Source: Ulota crispa
Lineage: Eukaryota > Streptophyta > Bryopsida > Orthotrichales > Orthotrichaceae
Assembly (NCBI GenBank): GCA_963920765.1
Contig: OY987242.1
Coordinates: 15,772,002-15,836,001, forward strand
DNA length: 64,000 nt
Direction of reading: 5' to 3'
Shown here piece by piece: positions 12,693-23,690 of this stretch. Numbering within the stretch: the stretch's first letter is position 1; each line of letters begins with the position of its first letter. A model generated the notes under the pieces. The model did no database searches. It saw only the letters and a program-made list of their open reading frames with translations, and had not been told where the DNA came from. A program made the translations under genes and the position numbers.

Positions 12693-13070
12693 GGCGAGAG
12701 GCAAAGCTGCTGAGGAGGAAGACGTTAATGGTAGAAGGAATGGAGAGAAAAGGCTGGTTACGCAGCGGTGAGGAAGAATGGCGCCATGGCTACAGGGCTG
12801 GGGAAGAAAAGAGCAGTGCTGGGACGGAGGAGCGTGCGTCAAACACGACCAGCCGGCAGGGCAGCGCTCAAGGGTCGTGCCTGGATTTCTAGAAGATTCT
12901 GGAAGGTTTTGGGTGCTGGATGCCTGCGCGAGTGCGCGGGCGCTCGATGACTCGATCCCGGTCCCTACGTTCTGGAGTCGCCGGTCGGACGTGACGTGAA
13001 CGGCCGTTTGCGTTCTGGTGCGCGTCTGTCTGGACCCGCCGTGGACGCTGGTTCGACTAAGGTAGGAAGT
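12693..13070 (-). promoter_or_regulatory. FAX promoter and leader region
   Basis: GC-rich stretch upstream of the FAX start, ending where AT-rich repeat sequence begins. Long open frames on both strands here are shadows of the GC-rich composition. Confidence 0.4.
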
Positions 13071-13073
13071 ACC

Positions 13074-13401
13074 ATAAACGGTTAAGGTAGGAACACCCAT
13101 TAGTGTCCCCATAACCGTCATCTCTGAAATCTTGGAAAATTTATGGAAATGAATAAATGTAATTACAAGGATGTACAACTTGTGCACATGAAACCTTAGT
13201 GTTGGTTATGGGTGCAATGACAATTTGCTTTTTAAAAATTCATAACTTATTCTCCCCATATCCAAATTATGTATTCAAAGGTGCAAACTCATTATTTTTC
13301 TTTTCCTAATAGAATCCTATAATTTGCTAGTTGTTAATTAATACTCATCATGTTTTAAACCCTTAAATTGATGCTTATGGGTGCTCCTACCTTACTGCCC
13401 A
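13074..13401. repeat. Short foldback element with TAAGGTAGGA ends
   Basis: Left end TAAGGTAGGAACACCCAT and right end ATGGGTGCTCCTACCTTA are inverted complements about 320 bases apart, with a TA flanking each side as in Tc1/mariner-like insertions. A related terminus occurs at 49218. Confidence 0.55.
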
Positions 13402-13430
13402 ATAATAGCAGAGTAGACTGTTCTTAACCC

Positions 13431-13525
13431 TTAACTCCTAAGCGTCTGGGGGGGTCACCGTGCATACACTGCATTCAATGTATTTGCAAGGAAATTTTTT
13501 GTCCTCCTAGACGTTTAGGGATTAA
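13431..13525. repeat. Tiny TTAA-flanked palindromic element
   Basis: TTAA-CTCCTAAGCGTCTGG on the left and CCTAGACGTTTAGGGA-TTAA on the right, only 95 bases apart. Fits the size floor of the TTAA element population here. Confidence 0.5.
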
Positions 13526-13903
13526 AGGACCGCTGGGTGGCGGTTGCCTGTCACACTATAGCTTCAATAGTAATTATATTGTAGCTTCAACAGTGTTTTG
13601 GTTGATTGGCACCAATAGTATTGCTTCTAAAAGCTTCAAAAGTCAATAATGCATGCTGACCTCATGAAAATTGCAATAAGGGCAGCTTGGAACCTAACAC
13701 CATGATTTTGAATTTTCTCACAATTTGGGTTACCTAAAAATATGAGCATATTTGATAAGATGATTTTTTGCCTTCTATGATGGATCATGTGTTTACGGTC
13801 ACTTTGGAAAATAAATTCATGAAAAACAACTTTTTTTTGTTGTACAAATTTTTTTTTCAGGGGCAAAGGACGATAATCGTCCTCATGGGAGTTTAGGGGT
13901 TAA
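13522..13903 (-). repeat. TTAA-flanked dispersed element (family A, copy 3)
   Basis: Reverse-strand copy of the element at 1545-1946 and 5113-5478. It ends GTTTAGGGG-TTAA, and that TTAA begins the next element. Confidence 0.62.
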
Positions 13904-14080
13904 CCCTTGAGTGCCCAGCCCAAAGTCGTGAGTGTTAGACCTCATTGCAAACGATTTGGCACCACAAGTTCAAAAACAACACCCAAAAGAGTTAGTTGTT
14001 GATATTGCACAAGGCTTAGGATCTGCATATGTATGAAAAATTTGGTAAGTTTTTGTTGCATGGATCAAAAGGTTTCAAGA
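13900..14080 (+). repeat. Truncated copy of the 4861 TTAA element
   Basis: TTAA-CCCTTGAGTGCCCAGCC followed by sequence matching 4865-5050 nearly base for base in places (TATGAAAAATTTGGTAA). The right terminus is missing. Confidence 0.6.
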
Positions 14081-15121
14081 AGATACTCTTTCCTCGTATT
14101 TGATTGGTTCAAACTTGTTTTGGAACAAGGTTCTAGAGGTAGCCGTTTAAGGTGCACCTATGAAATCAAAATCAGTCCAAACCCTAAATCCTCGTTTACA
14201 TTGCATAAAATATTCATTCTTGAGTTTATCTATTTTTCACTCTTCCTTATCCTTGTCTCCCCACAAATTGAGCATAATTTCTCAAGAAATCCTCATATCT
14301 TATAGGCTAAAGTGGCTTATTTTAATTGTTTATGGTATTTCTACCTTAGTCATACCCCATTCTCATTGGCACGTTTAGTCGTGAACACTATTTTAGACTA
14401 GTTATCAGAAATCTCATTCTCATTGACAATAAATGGCAAAGGAACAAATGTGAATAAAAGTCATAATAAATCTAAAAGCACAAAAAAGTTTTAGAACCCC
14501 ACCACTTAGAAGGTCTCATTTTATTCCTCCCTTCTTTTGAGGTCACATGGAAGCATCCCATTGCTTGCTGAAAATGGGGGAATGATTCATTTGAGCGAAT
14601 GCCTTTCAGTGACGCATTCTCTCACACATTTAACTAACACATCTGAAAGCCATTTGTGTGGATCCAAGTCAAGGAAGACAACAAAACTTCCCTCACCCAA
14701 ACACATCTAACTGTCTAATGGGAAGGGGCCTTTAGTCGCTAATGTTTGTTGGAGCCGCCTGCCCGCGTCAATTGAGTGGTAAATATTGTAGGCATCATGG
14801 CATGTTCTCGCAAGTGAAAATATTTTAGATGAAGTGGCCTTAGTTTTTTTTGAACCAAAAAATGGTTGAGTAGCAAGGATGGCTAATCTTTTTAAGAGAC
14901 CTTTCATCAAGTGTAAATCTCATGATGGTTTTGTGAGATATTAAAATAACCCATCAGTTGAGTGAGGCAACATTAAGTGGAACCCTAAAAACCATGCTCC
15001 AACTCCCAAACTCGTGTATAAAAGTTGGTTATATATTTTACATTTTTCCAAAAAATACTATAGAACAATTAGCCACACCAATTTTGGTGGAGAAAAAAGT
15101 GATAAGTAGCACAAAATAATT
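14081..15121. other. Intergenic, no gene seen
   Basis: AT-rich, no exon-like sequence, no repeat boundary that I can place. Confidence 0.4.
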
Positions 15122-15562
15122 GCACTACACTGATAATGGTATTTAGTGTTATGTTACCAATAGTATTACTTGCACTTTTACTTCACTCACTCTAAATCTC
15201 AACTAGTTTGCATTTAGAGTTGCCTTCTTTTTGTGTACATTACTCTTTGTTACCTCCTCTTCTTGTCCTAAACCCCTTGTAGGTTAGGATTTTGGTTATA
15301 AAAATGGGAATTTGTGTTAGTTGTCTAAATATTAACTCATAAATTTAATTTATAAATTTTTGTTATAATAAAAATGAACCGATTTCTAACACTAAATGTA
15401 AATTTGTAAAAAAAATCCCAAAAATTACTATAGTTGACAAATAGTGTACATGTTGACAATTAGTGTTGGTAACACTAAGAGGATTGTTGACATTTAGTGT
15501 TGGGGTTTGTAATTAGTGTTGCCAACACTAAATACCATTATTAGTGTAGTTCTCACTACACT
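15122..15562. repeat. Foldback element with ACTACACTRATAATGG ends
   Basis: ACTACACTGATAATGG at the left and CCATTATTAGTGTAGT at the right are inverted complements, extended inward by GTATTTAGTGTT / AACACTAAATAC. Several ACACTAA / TTAGTGT phrases repeat inside. The superfamily is uncertain; the ends recall CACTA elements but no 3-base duplication is clear. Confidence 0.6.
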
Positions 15563-15858
15563 AAATTGGTTCTCACTACACTAATGCTTTTAGGTTGCTC
15601 TACACTAATTTCTTGACATGTTACACCAAATTAATAGTTTAGGCATTAAATAAAATTAAATAGCAATAACAACTTGGCAACAACAACAATGATGCAGAAA
15701 ACCAAACTAGTAGCATCAAGGCCATAAACAATGTGAAATCCTTGTATATAGAGAATAGCATGCACCTCCAAGTGGCCAAGCAATGAGATATGAGGTAACT
15801 TTCTAAGGTAAGGCAACCTTGTTTTTAATGCGACCTAATTGTTAAAGCAACCAAATTG

Positions 15859-16308
15859 TTAACCTCTAAAGCTCCAAGGGTATTTTTTTGAGAAAAAATC
15901 TCAAAAATTGCCAACTTTTAGTGCATTGCCCAAAATCAAAAAGGAAACCTGCTTTCTGAATTTCTACCAATAATATAAAAGTGCGTTAAAAAATGATTCA
16001 ATTTGTAGTAAAAGTTTCAACCTATTTGACAAAATAGATTGTAAGATGATAACAAGTTTTAGCTCATTTGACAACGTAGATTGTAAGTTGATAATATTTA
16101 AAGTGAGAAAAAGCAATTTTTTTCATTCCTACAAAACAAGAACATCAAACTTCAAGTCCTAGAGTAAAATTCTTGCTCTACAAAAATATTAGGTTATTGA
16201 CCATTCATAAGTATATGATGATAGGTTCACTCATGAAAAATGAAAAAGTTTAGAAGCAAAGATTGAATTTAGCATATTCTAAATCACCTTGTAATGCAAG
16301 GAGGTTAA
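15859..16308 (-). mobile_element. Partial copy of the 41512-42470 TTAA element
   Basis: Starts TTAA-CCTCTAAAGCTCC and shares, in inverted orientation, the body of 42060-42470 (for example AAATCACCTTGTAATGCAAGG). It stops at a TTAA that opens the next element, so it is truncated relative to the longer copy. Confidence 0.65.
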
Positions 16309-17245
16309 CCCCTAAAGGACTAAGCCCCTTTTTTGCAAAAGTCATTGAAAACTACCACTTTTAGGGCAATGAGGTAGAAAATTTGTTTTTTTTTTTTGGA
16401 AATTCAACTAGAGGATCTTGCCGTAAACTATGGGAGGTACTTGTGGGAAAAAAATCAACTTATTCTAAATGTAGAAGAGTGAGATATTGACATCTAGAGT
16501 CCAAAAAAAGTTTTTTCCCTACTACCCATAAATTTCAAAGGCCTTTGACCGCTCCTATATAAAATAATTGCTCTACGCAAAGTTGAGGTTTATTTTTTCC
16601 ATGTAGAAGACCAAGTTAGGTGAGTGTGAGAGAGTTTTCAAATGAATTGAAGTTGTGGATCAAAAACTTTGTAAATTCTTGCAATGTCATAAGGCCATGA
16701 AATTTGCATATACATTGGGCAAAATTGGAAGATTTATGTAAAATTCAGAAATTTGAATTGCTTTGATCCATATGGTAAAAACCAAGAAATCTTTGTCTAC
16801 TACAACTTGGAAAAAAAAGTCAAAAAACAAATACACAAATAGCTCAAAAAAGTAAAGCACCAAATTTTACAAGATGCAAAAGGAATGGAGGTTTGGGGTC
16901 CTGTACCTACTTGCAAACTAAAACTTCTCACTCATCAATCAAAATTGAATGATTCAAAGTTCCCCACGCATATATAAATTTAAAGAACCAATTTCAGATT
17001 TTTATTTAAAAAAATGCAATTGTTAAAATTTTTTTGGGTTGCCCAATGTCCCCTATTTTCCATAAATTCATGCCCAACTTCTTCAATTAATGTTGGAATG
17101 AAAAAAGAAAAAGATGCCCATATAGATCTTTGAATTCCCACTTTTAATAAAAGTTTCAAAGAAATCACACAAAGTAGTTAAGCCATAGGTACATGCTCAA
17201 AATCCCATGTGTCCCCCAAGGGGACAACAATTCTTTAGGGGTTAA
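16305..17245. mobile_element. piggyBac-like element, 0.94 kb
   Basis: TTAA-CCCCTAAAGGACTAAG at the left and ATTCTTTAGGGG-TTAA at the right. Its right part is related to the arms of the palindrome at 43082-43796 (ATAGGTACATG, AAAATCCCAT, TGTCCC). No long coding frame. Both TTAA sites are shared with the neighbouring elements. Confidence 0.72.
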
Positions 17246-17471
17246 CCCCTAAAGGGCCCTTGGGCTCTAGAGTTACAATACCAAATACGGTCGCAACCAA
17301 TATTCAAAAGTTTGAATCAGCTAGAAATTAAGTGTTACAACCATACATATTAAAAGGTTGTATGCTGATGGGTGCATTTTTTTTTGAAAAGCCCTCATAG
17401 CAACTCAAATACGTCTTTACATACAATCTTACATACGACTGCGAAGGGCTTTTGGGCCATTTAGGGGTTAA
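17242..17471. mobile_element. piggyBac-like MITE, 230 bases
   Basis: TTAA-CCCCTAAAGGGCCCTTGGGC and GGGCTTTTGGGCCATTTAGGGG-TTAA form inverted ends. It sits between two other such elements and shares a TTAA with each. Confidence 0.75.
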
Positions 17472-17701
17472 CCCTTAAAGGACCATAGGGCATAGTATAT
17501 ACGCTGCCATATAATTGGCATTTGCTACCAAAAAAAAGTTTTAATTTGAGATCTCCAGTAGCTCACTAGAACGGCTTTGATCTATTCTCCAACTTCTATG
17601 TTGATCTCAGCTATTGTAAAGGTGTGAATCTAGTCCAAATACAAGAAAAACACCTCGTATTCTACCGGTCGCACCAGCACGCTATGTCCTTTAGGGGTTA
17701 A
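17468..17701. mobile_element. piggyBac-like MITE, 234 bases
   Basis: TTAA-CCCTTAAAGGACCATAG at the left, CTATGTCCTTTAGGGG-TTAA at the right. Third of three abutting elements. Confidence 0.75.
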
Positions 17702-18978
17702 GGTATGCCAGCAAACCCATGGAGGACTTTGAGCTTTTCAGTTTCTCATAAGAAACATACACAACTTTTGCCTTCACTCATTCATTCATTCTCAAATCAA
17801 AATCCATTTTCACTGACATGAACAAAGCAACAAGAATGATCAAAGAGTTACAGACGATGCATGTTGACAACCAACATCATCACAAGGTCTAAGTACAAAT
17901 GACAACAAAATAAAACATGAAAAGACCTTAAACGTATGCAAATAACAGAGGAGATACTACGAAGTGCTAAGTTCACAATCCTTTACCACTTATTTGTGGT
18001 CAGATGAGGATACATTCGACAGATGTTCAAAAATGAAATTGTTAGAAAGTTCGAAACCACCAAACGAATCAAGGCTAGCAATCACACAACAATCGGCAGC
18101 ATGATTGAATCAGGGTTAGGTAGTCACAGTTTTAAACCAATTACAAACCTGAAACCAAGACTACTTGCCATTCAGAGATTTAAAAAAATGTGCCATTGCT
18201 GGTCATTAGTTTTTAAGTGCCAAACATACAAACCCTGCCTTCAAACTGAAATGGTAAAGAGAGGATGTAGACTGTCAAGGTTTCTCAGTGGTTCACAGTG
18301 ATTTCCACCAAAAAACCAGAAAGAACGAGAGGAAAAAAAGACCTAGGGTGACTCAGTATGAGCCTACGCGGAGAGATGACCACTTGGCAAGCTTGAACTT
18401 GGTGGAGAGTCAAGTGCATCCAACAAGGTGTCAATCCAGCAAAGTCTCGCCACTGAGAGCAAAGATTAAACTGTAAAAAATGAAGATCGCTCTAACCTCC
18501 TGTATCCTCAAAAAAGACGTTTTAAAACTTTTCATGTTTCTATGAAGCTTTCAACAAACATCCAGATTTTCCCTGACGAATCATGAAAACTGATACGTCA
18601 TATTAAAGCCATTCCAAAGTGCAGAGAGCAAACGCTGACACATTCACGAAGGTTGAATATCCGAAGCCCCAATCTCAGATTTCTTCGAACGAAGAGTAAG
18701 CATAATTCCATGGGTGGGTGTTGCTGTACAGCTATAACCTCAATTACATCTATAGCCAGGTCCTACTAAACCGCCTACCTAGATTAGAAAGATCACTAGG
18801 GGGGTTTTTTACTAACAACGCTATTTCTCAAGGTCTAATGGAAGGAGGACAAAGGAGCAGACTCTGAAAAGTACAGAATCAATATCTAAAATGCAGATAC
18901 AATATAAGGGAGGGGGGGGGGGGGGGGGTAAAAATGAATGGGAGTAGGTCTACAAAACATACCATAGAAAAAGAGGTC
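17702..18978. other. 3' flank of XXT
   Basis: No exon-like sequence. A run of about 18 G sits near 18912-18929, just beyond the XXT stop codon and probably in its 3' untranslated region. Confidence 0.4.
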
Positions 18979-21081
18979 TTAAGGTTGTGACTGCTGCCGT
19001 TTCTTTGCTTCTGCCTCCTCAGCAAGCTCTTTATTATGCAGAAAAGTTCTTTCGTCCGCAGTGAGATCTTGCAGGTCATCCACTGGTTTACGTTCAAGTG
19101 TTTGCACATACCCCAACGGATCCGAGGTATCCTTCCGAATCCGTTGAGTTTTAAAAGATGCCAGAGCCCTGTGAGCATACCCATACCGATCCAGCACCTG
19201 ATTATCAGCAAAGTTGAAAGCTCGCTCCATCTGTGTGAAGCACTCTTCCCCTTCTTCGTTCAGCACCAGTTGACACGGCTTGCAACCCACGAAATGCGTG
19301 ACAAAAGGCCACCGATCATCTCCAAACCCAGGATGACTCTTCGCCATCAGATTCTCGTAGTTGTACACCACGTACTTCCAGTACCCGTGCAAGAAAAACT
19401 CCCACTCAATATGCGTCTTGTCCTTCCACTTCGGGTTGTCAAACAGCAAAAGGTACACCAGAGCTGACTGATCGTCCGCTTCAAATACCGGTCGCTCAAA
19501 CAACTTTGCAGTCAACATCTTACCTGCAACACATGCACAGAAACGACATCAGCATGTTTTCAAAGAGGGGATTGATATGTCTACCACACCCTTTCAGCTG
19601 TTCTATCACACCACTGGGGTAAATTGTAGATTTCTACCATCAAAAAGCTGAATTTAGGAATTTGGAATTCAGATTTGGACTTAGAGACCTTGATTTTGTC
19701 TAGAACCATCAAAAAAATAGATGTAATTGAACAACACCCAATGAAAAAGCTTATCTCTTGTATAAACAAAAGTAAAAGTAACGCTTTTCTCAAACTAAGC
19801 TTTTTCATTGGGTAGCACCACCCATTCCCGACCGTGTAACAAACCTGAACCCCCTGTACCCAGATTTTCATTTCAGAACTGAAATGAAAACCTTGGGTAC
19901 AGGGGGCCAGGTTTGTTAAATCGTTGGGTATGGGTGGTGCTACATTACAACCTTCTTTATTTTATGGTTCTAGACAAAATCAAGGTCTCTAAGTCCAAAT
20001 CTGAATTCCAAATTCTTAAATTCAGCTTTTTGATGGTAGAAATCTAAAATTTACCCCAGTAGTGTGGTAGAATAGTTGAAAGGGTGTGGTAGACATATCA
20101 ATCCCCTTTCAAAAAACTCCACAAAAGCAAAGTCAAGGAACTCTGACAAAGCAGAACGATGGTTGCTGCTGAAGAGGAAATGAAATTGGCTCAGTTTTAG
20201 TAATGATATTATGAGTTTGAGATGAACAAACCTGCGTTGATCCGGGTTTCGCCTTCAGGACCATACGGAGCCCAGGCATCAAGCAGATCCAAGGACCACT
20301 GGCAGTTACGAATGAGAAAACTCCCAGTGTTGACACCGATCCAACGGTGCTGTTCATATAACAGATTATGAAACCCATGCACGACCAGATTCTTCTCCGC
20401 GTACTTGTCCATGGGCATCTCAAAAGTCATGTCCGTAAAAATGGCGTCGCTGTCCATCCACCAGATCCACTCCACATCGGGATGCTGCAGCATCACCTTC
20501 CGCAGCAACGGAAGCTTAGCCCAGAACGAACTCATCTCCTTACTAAAAGTAGCCATGTTGTAAAAAAGCTCAATCCCGTGGAGACGCGCGTAATCCACGC
20601 GGTTCTTCAGAAACTTGAGATGATAGAAGTCGCCCAAGGGATTCGCGCAAGGGCCAGGCTGCGACCCCGACACCAGCAGCGTCTTCGGTCGGCCATTGCG
20701 CGTCTTGTTCTTCCCCGGATTCTGCTCGTTCCACAGCTTGCGCTGCTCGTCCCACTTCGTGATCTTCGGGCCGAGCGTGTATGGCTGAATCTTGTCCCAC
20801 TCCTCCTCTTCCACAAACTTACTCGCCGTTGTTTCATCAGGCACAATGTCGTCCTCGATCTGCGTCAGCTTCCGCGCTTGTCTCCTGCCTTCATACGTCC
20901 CGTTCTCCTCCACTTGCACTTCAACAAACCCCGGCCCTCCAGATCCGGCTTGCAAAGTGCCTCGTAACACCAATATCGTAATCAAACCACACAGAATCGT
21001 CACCTTGTACGAATTCAACGCCTTCATCACTCTGCTCCTCCCTGTCTCGACGCCCGCCATGTCTACACTTTCGTTGTTCAT
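18979..21081 (-). CDS. XXT: Xyloglucan 6-xylosyltransferase (GT34), 2 exons
   Basis: Exons 20232-21081 and 18979-19523 encode 464 residues, the usual length for plant XXT proteins. It is a type II Golgi membrane protein: short cytosolic tail, one membrane segment at about 26-42, a stem, and a GT34 (GMA12/MNN10) catalytic domain. Key features are WWMDSDAIF with the metal-binding D210-S211-D212, NTGSFLIRNCQWSLDLLDAW at about 251-270, and VFEADDQSALVYLL at the start of exon 2. The family adds xylose from UDP-xylose to the glucan backbone of xyloglucan, a cell-wall polymer. The phase-1 junction falls inside the conserved NAGK motif. The first ATG with good context is 21081; a Met at 21060 is an alternative. 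The intron is largely a foldback transposon. Confidence 0.95.
19567..20106. mobile_element. MULE-like foldback MITE inside the XXT intron
   Basis: Inverted ends GGGGATTGATATGTCTACCA extend inward for over 200 bases per arm. Flanks TTTCAAAGA and TTTCAAAAA agree at 8 of 9 bases, the duplication size of Mutator-like elements. A second foldback is inserted near its centre. A diverged copy lies at 22506-22883. Confidence 0.82.
19812..19943. mobile_element. Second foldback nested in the XXT-intron MITE
   Basis: GTAGCACCACCCATTCCC and GGGTATGGGTGGTGCTAC are inverted ends of a near-perfect 130-base hairpin that also pairs AACAAACCTG and CAGGTTTGTT. It interrupts the right arm of the outer element after CATTGGG, so it arrived later. 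Confidence 0.7.
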
Positions 21082-22150
21082 CGTGTCTGCTTCACACAAA
21101 ACACACGCCGATCCAGATTTAAGTCAAACCCTAAGAAAAACCTTCACTGCATTAAACCTCGCACACAATCTCACTAACCTGCAAGTCTCAGTATCGTACA
21201 AAGCTCAGTGAGAGAGGCACGGAAAAAAGACGAGAACTAAGCCCTAGACCGCGCGCCAATGTCACCGTCACGTCATTGTCACCACGATGCCAGAAATGCA
21301 ATAATGAGAACAGATCTGCCACGGAAGCACCTAAACATAAGTTAACCCCGCGCATCAGAACACCAACGTTATTGTCATCCCGACCTCTGCACCTTAAACA
21401 CTCCCGTTCTAGCCTCTCAACTCCAAGCTCCCAAGCAACCCGGTAAAATGATTGCCCAACGATTCTGGTAACAAAACCTAGCATTGTCAGCTCAACACTT
21501 ACCGTATAATGATAGTGCTTCGTAGCGCCACTCGCACGATGTTGCGCGTGTGCTAGTAGTTCCTGCGAGCTCCAAGTGACATGGTTGCAGAGAGGAGTAG
21601 AAGCGCGGAAGAGCGCGTTGCTAAGACTGGAAGAGTGCATGAAAACATCAAATGATATCCTACAAAAGTGGAAACATAATCAGTGAGAGCCAGGTTGTGA
21701 GGAAACGAGGCGGAGGTATGGGCTAAAATTGGAGTGACGTGAAAATCGCAGGCACCTGAGAGTGCGTGGAAGAGGAGCTTTCAGGGGGGATTGACGGCTT
21801 TCAAGCGAAGCGCGCCATTCAGCGCGCCAAACCTAGCGATGGGCAGCAGCAAGCAACGCCCAGTCGCCCACTGCTGCTGTGTCAGGAAAGCTGAGCTTTG
21901 TCGTCAGTCGTAGACGACAATCCTCCCCGGCCCCTGTTGTCGTGGCTTGGGCGCTGCAGTGAAATGGCTCGCTCTCCGCTCCGTCCGTGGCGCGTAACGC
22001 GTGCGTCGCGGGATCGCATGGGAATAAGTTGTTGGTGCGAAGTGTGAACGCGACGAGCGCGCGCGCGCATGCAGTCGCGACGGGAAGTGCACGTCGCGGC
22101 GTCGTCGCCGTAGTTTGAAGTTTGGAGTTTGGAGTTTGGAGTTTGGACTA
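21082..22150 (-). promoter_or_regulatory. XXT promoter and leader region
   Basis: GC-rich upstream region with runs of GCGC (around 21800-22080). Open frames here lack family resemblance. A TTTGGAG heptamer is repeated four times at about 22120-22147. Confidence 0.4.
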
Positions 22151-22505
22151 ACATGCGGCGGAAAAAAAGGCGGCTAGTTACTGACAGTGGAATTAGGAAA
22201 AAAACTAGTTACAATGCCATATTTGTTAAATTAGAAAAAAAAAGGTACAAAGTGGGACTTTTGAAAGATTAAGATGGTCACCTTAATCCAAGCTCCAGCA
22301 TTTTTTTGGGTACACGTGGCCTCTCTTGAGAGGAGGAATTTGTGAGGGAAAAAATCTTAGTGGCTTAAATTGAATTTGATACCTTCAAATCTGGTTTAAG
22401 GTGGCTCTTTTGGATTAAGGTGAGGTACAAAATGGTACCCAATATTTTCCCAATTTAATGTATATGGTGTTTTACATTTTGAAATTATTGGTTAAATTTT
22501 GGGAA

Positions 22506-22883
22506 GGGGATTGATATGTCTACCACACCCTTTTAGCTATTCTACCACACCCTCAGGGTAAATTTTAGATTTTTACCATCAAAAAGCTGAATTTGAAAAT
22601 TTAGAATGCAGATTTGGATTTAGAGACCTTGATTATGTCTAGAACCATAAAAAATGGTTGTAATTGAACAACACCCAATGAGAAAGCTTAGCTTGGGGAA
22701 AAGTATTCCTTTGGCTTTTGTTTACAAAAAAGATAAGCTTTTCCATTGGGTGTTGTTCAATTAGAACCTTTTCATGATTCTAGACTAAATCACGGTCTCT
22801 AAGTCCAAATATGAATTCCAAATTTTCAAATTCAGCTTTTTGATGGTAGAAATCTAAAATTTACCCCAGGGTGTGGTAGACAT
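22506..22883. mobile_element. Second copy of the XXT-intron foldback MITE
   Basis: Begins GGGGATTGATATGTCTACCA; ends with a shortened inverted copy (CCCCAGGGTGTGGTAGACAT). The interior matches 19567-20106 without the nested hairpin. Confidence 0.75.
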
Positions 22884-23043
22884 CTTAAATTGTTAACAAT
22901 ACATCCTTTGTGAGTACAAAATGTGATTTTTAAAGCAAATTTTGATTTATTCAAGCGGTTCATCATTCATTCAATCGTGGCATTACCACCTCCTTGAAAA
23001 AAAATAGGACATACAATTAATTTTTGAAATATTATAGGGGTGA

Positions 23044-23690
23044 TTGCAAGAAACGCTTAACGGATTTGTCTCAAAAGGGGTCAATCCAGCAAAAACAGCA
23101 GAAGTGCTACGAGTACTACCAGTACTCAAACTTTGGTCCACAGCCTACATCTCAATTGTTGATTTCGAACCTTCTATCACAGAATCGCGCCATGTGCTTC
23201 CATTTCACTGGAAAGCATTAATTTTGCCAGCTTCTGCAATTCGCCGTTGCTTAGAGAGCCAACACTTGGCACAGGCTGTCAAACTCTTCATCCGATGCAG
23301 TCGCGGATGAAATGCTACTATGGATGGGTTTGGGTTTACTGCAGCAAGGGTCGTCGTTCAAGGTTCCATTTCTTTCGGTTTGGTTTCAATTGGAGCTGTC
23401 ACAACGTCTGATTCCACTTCGGTGAGATGTTTCGTGAAATGTATGTTTGGTCTTTTTTAGTTAAGGATTTTTAGGTTTTCTTTGGTTGGAACATGGACTT
23501 TGTTATGCACTAACACTGTTTCCAGCATGCTTAGGGCCAACTGACGTCCATATGTTCCCTGCTTGAGCGATTTAGGGTTTGTCGAGCCTGTGCTTTGCCT
23601 TTGCGATTTACGAGCGGAAGTGCTGGCGCTGGATTCCATCAAAGACAAGGTTCAAGAAATGGCCGAGGTGAGCGCTTCTTGACACCTTTG
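23044..23690 (+). pseudogene. Decayed coding fragments, family unknown
   Basis: A frame at 23044-23310 reads smoothly, and after a stop codon resumes in a phase that reads GFGFTAARVVVQGSISFG and later VQEMAE directly before a GTGAGC splice-donor consensus near 23668. The uneven but protein-like composition suggests an old gene fragment. I do not recognise the family, and it could be chance. Confidence 0.22.

Noticed and set aside
12337..12771. Plus-strand open frame of 144 residues
   Set aside because: Antisense shadow of FAX exon 1, which joins in frame to two conserved exons.
20368..20967. Plus-strand open frame of 199 residues
   Set aside because: Antisense shadow of XXT exon 1; the minus strand carries the GT34 motifs.
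22120..22147. Heptamer repeat TTTGGAG as an interstitial telomere
   Set aside because: Plant telomere repeats are TTTAGGG; the unit differs and there are only about four copies.
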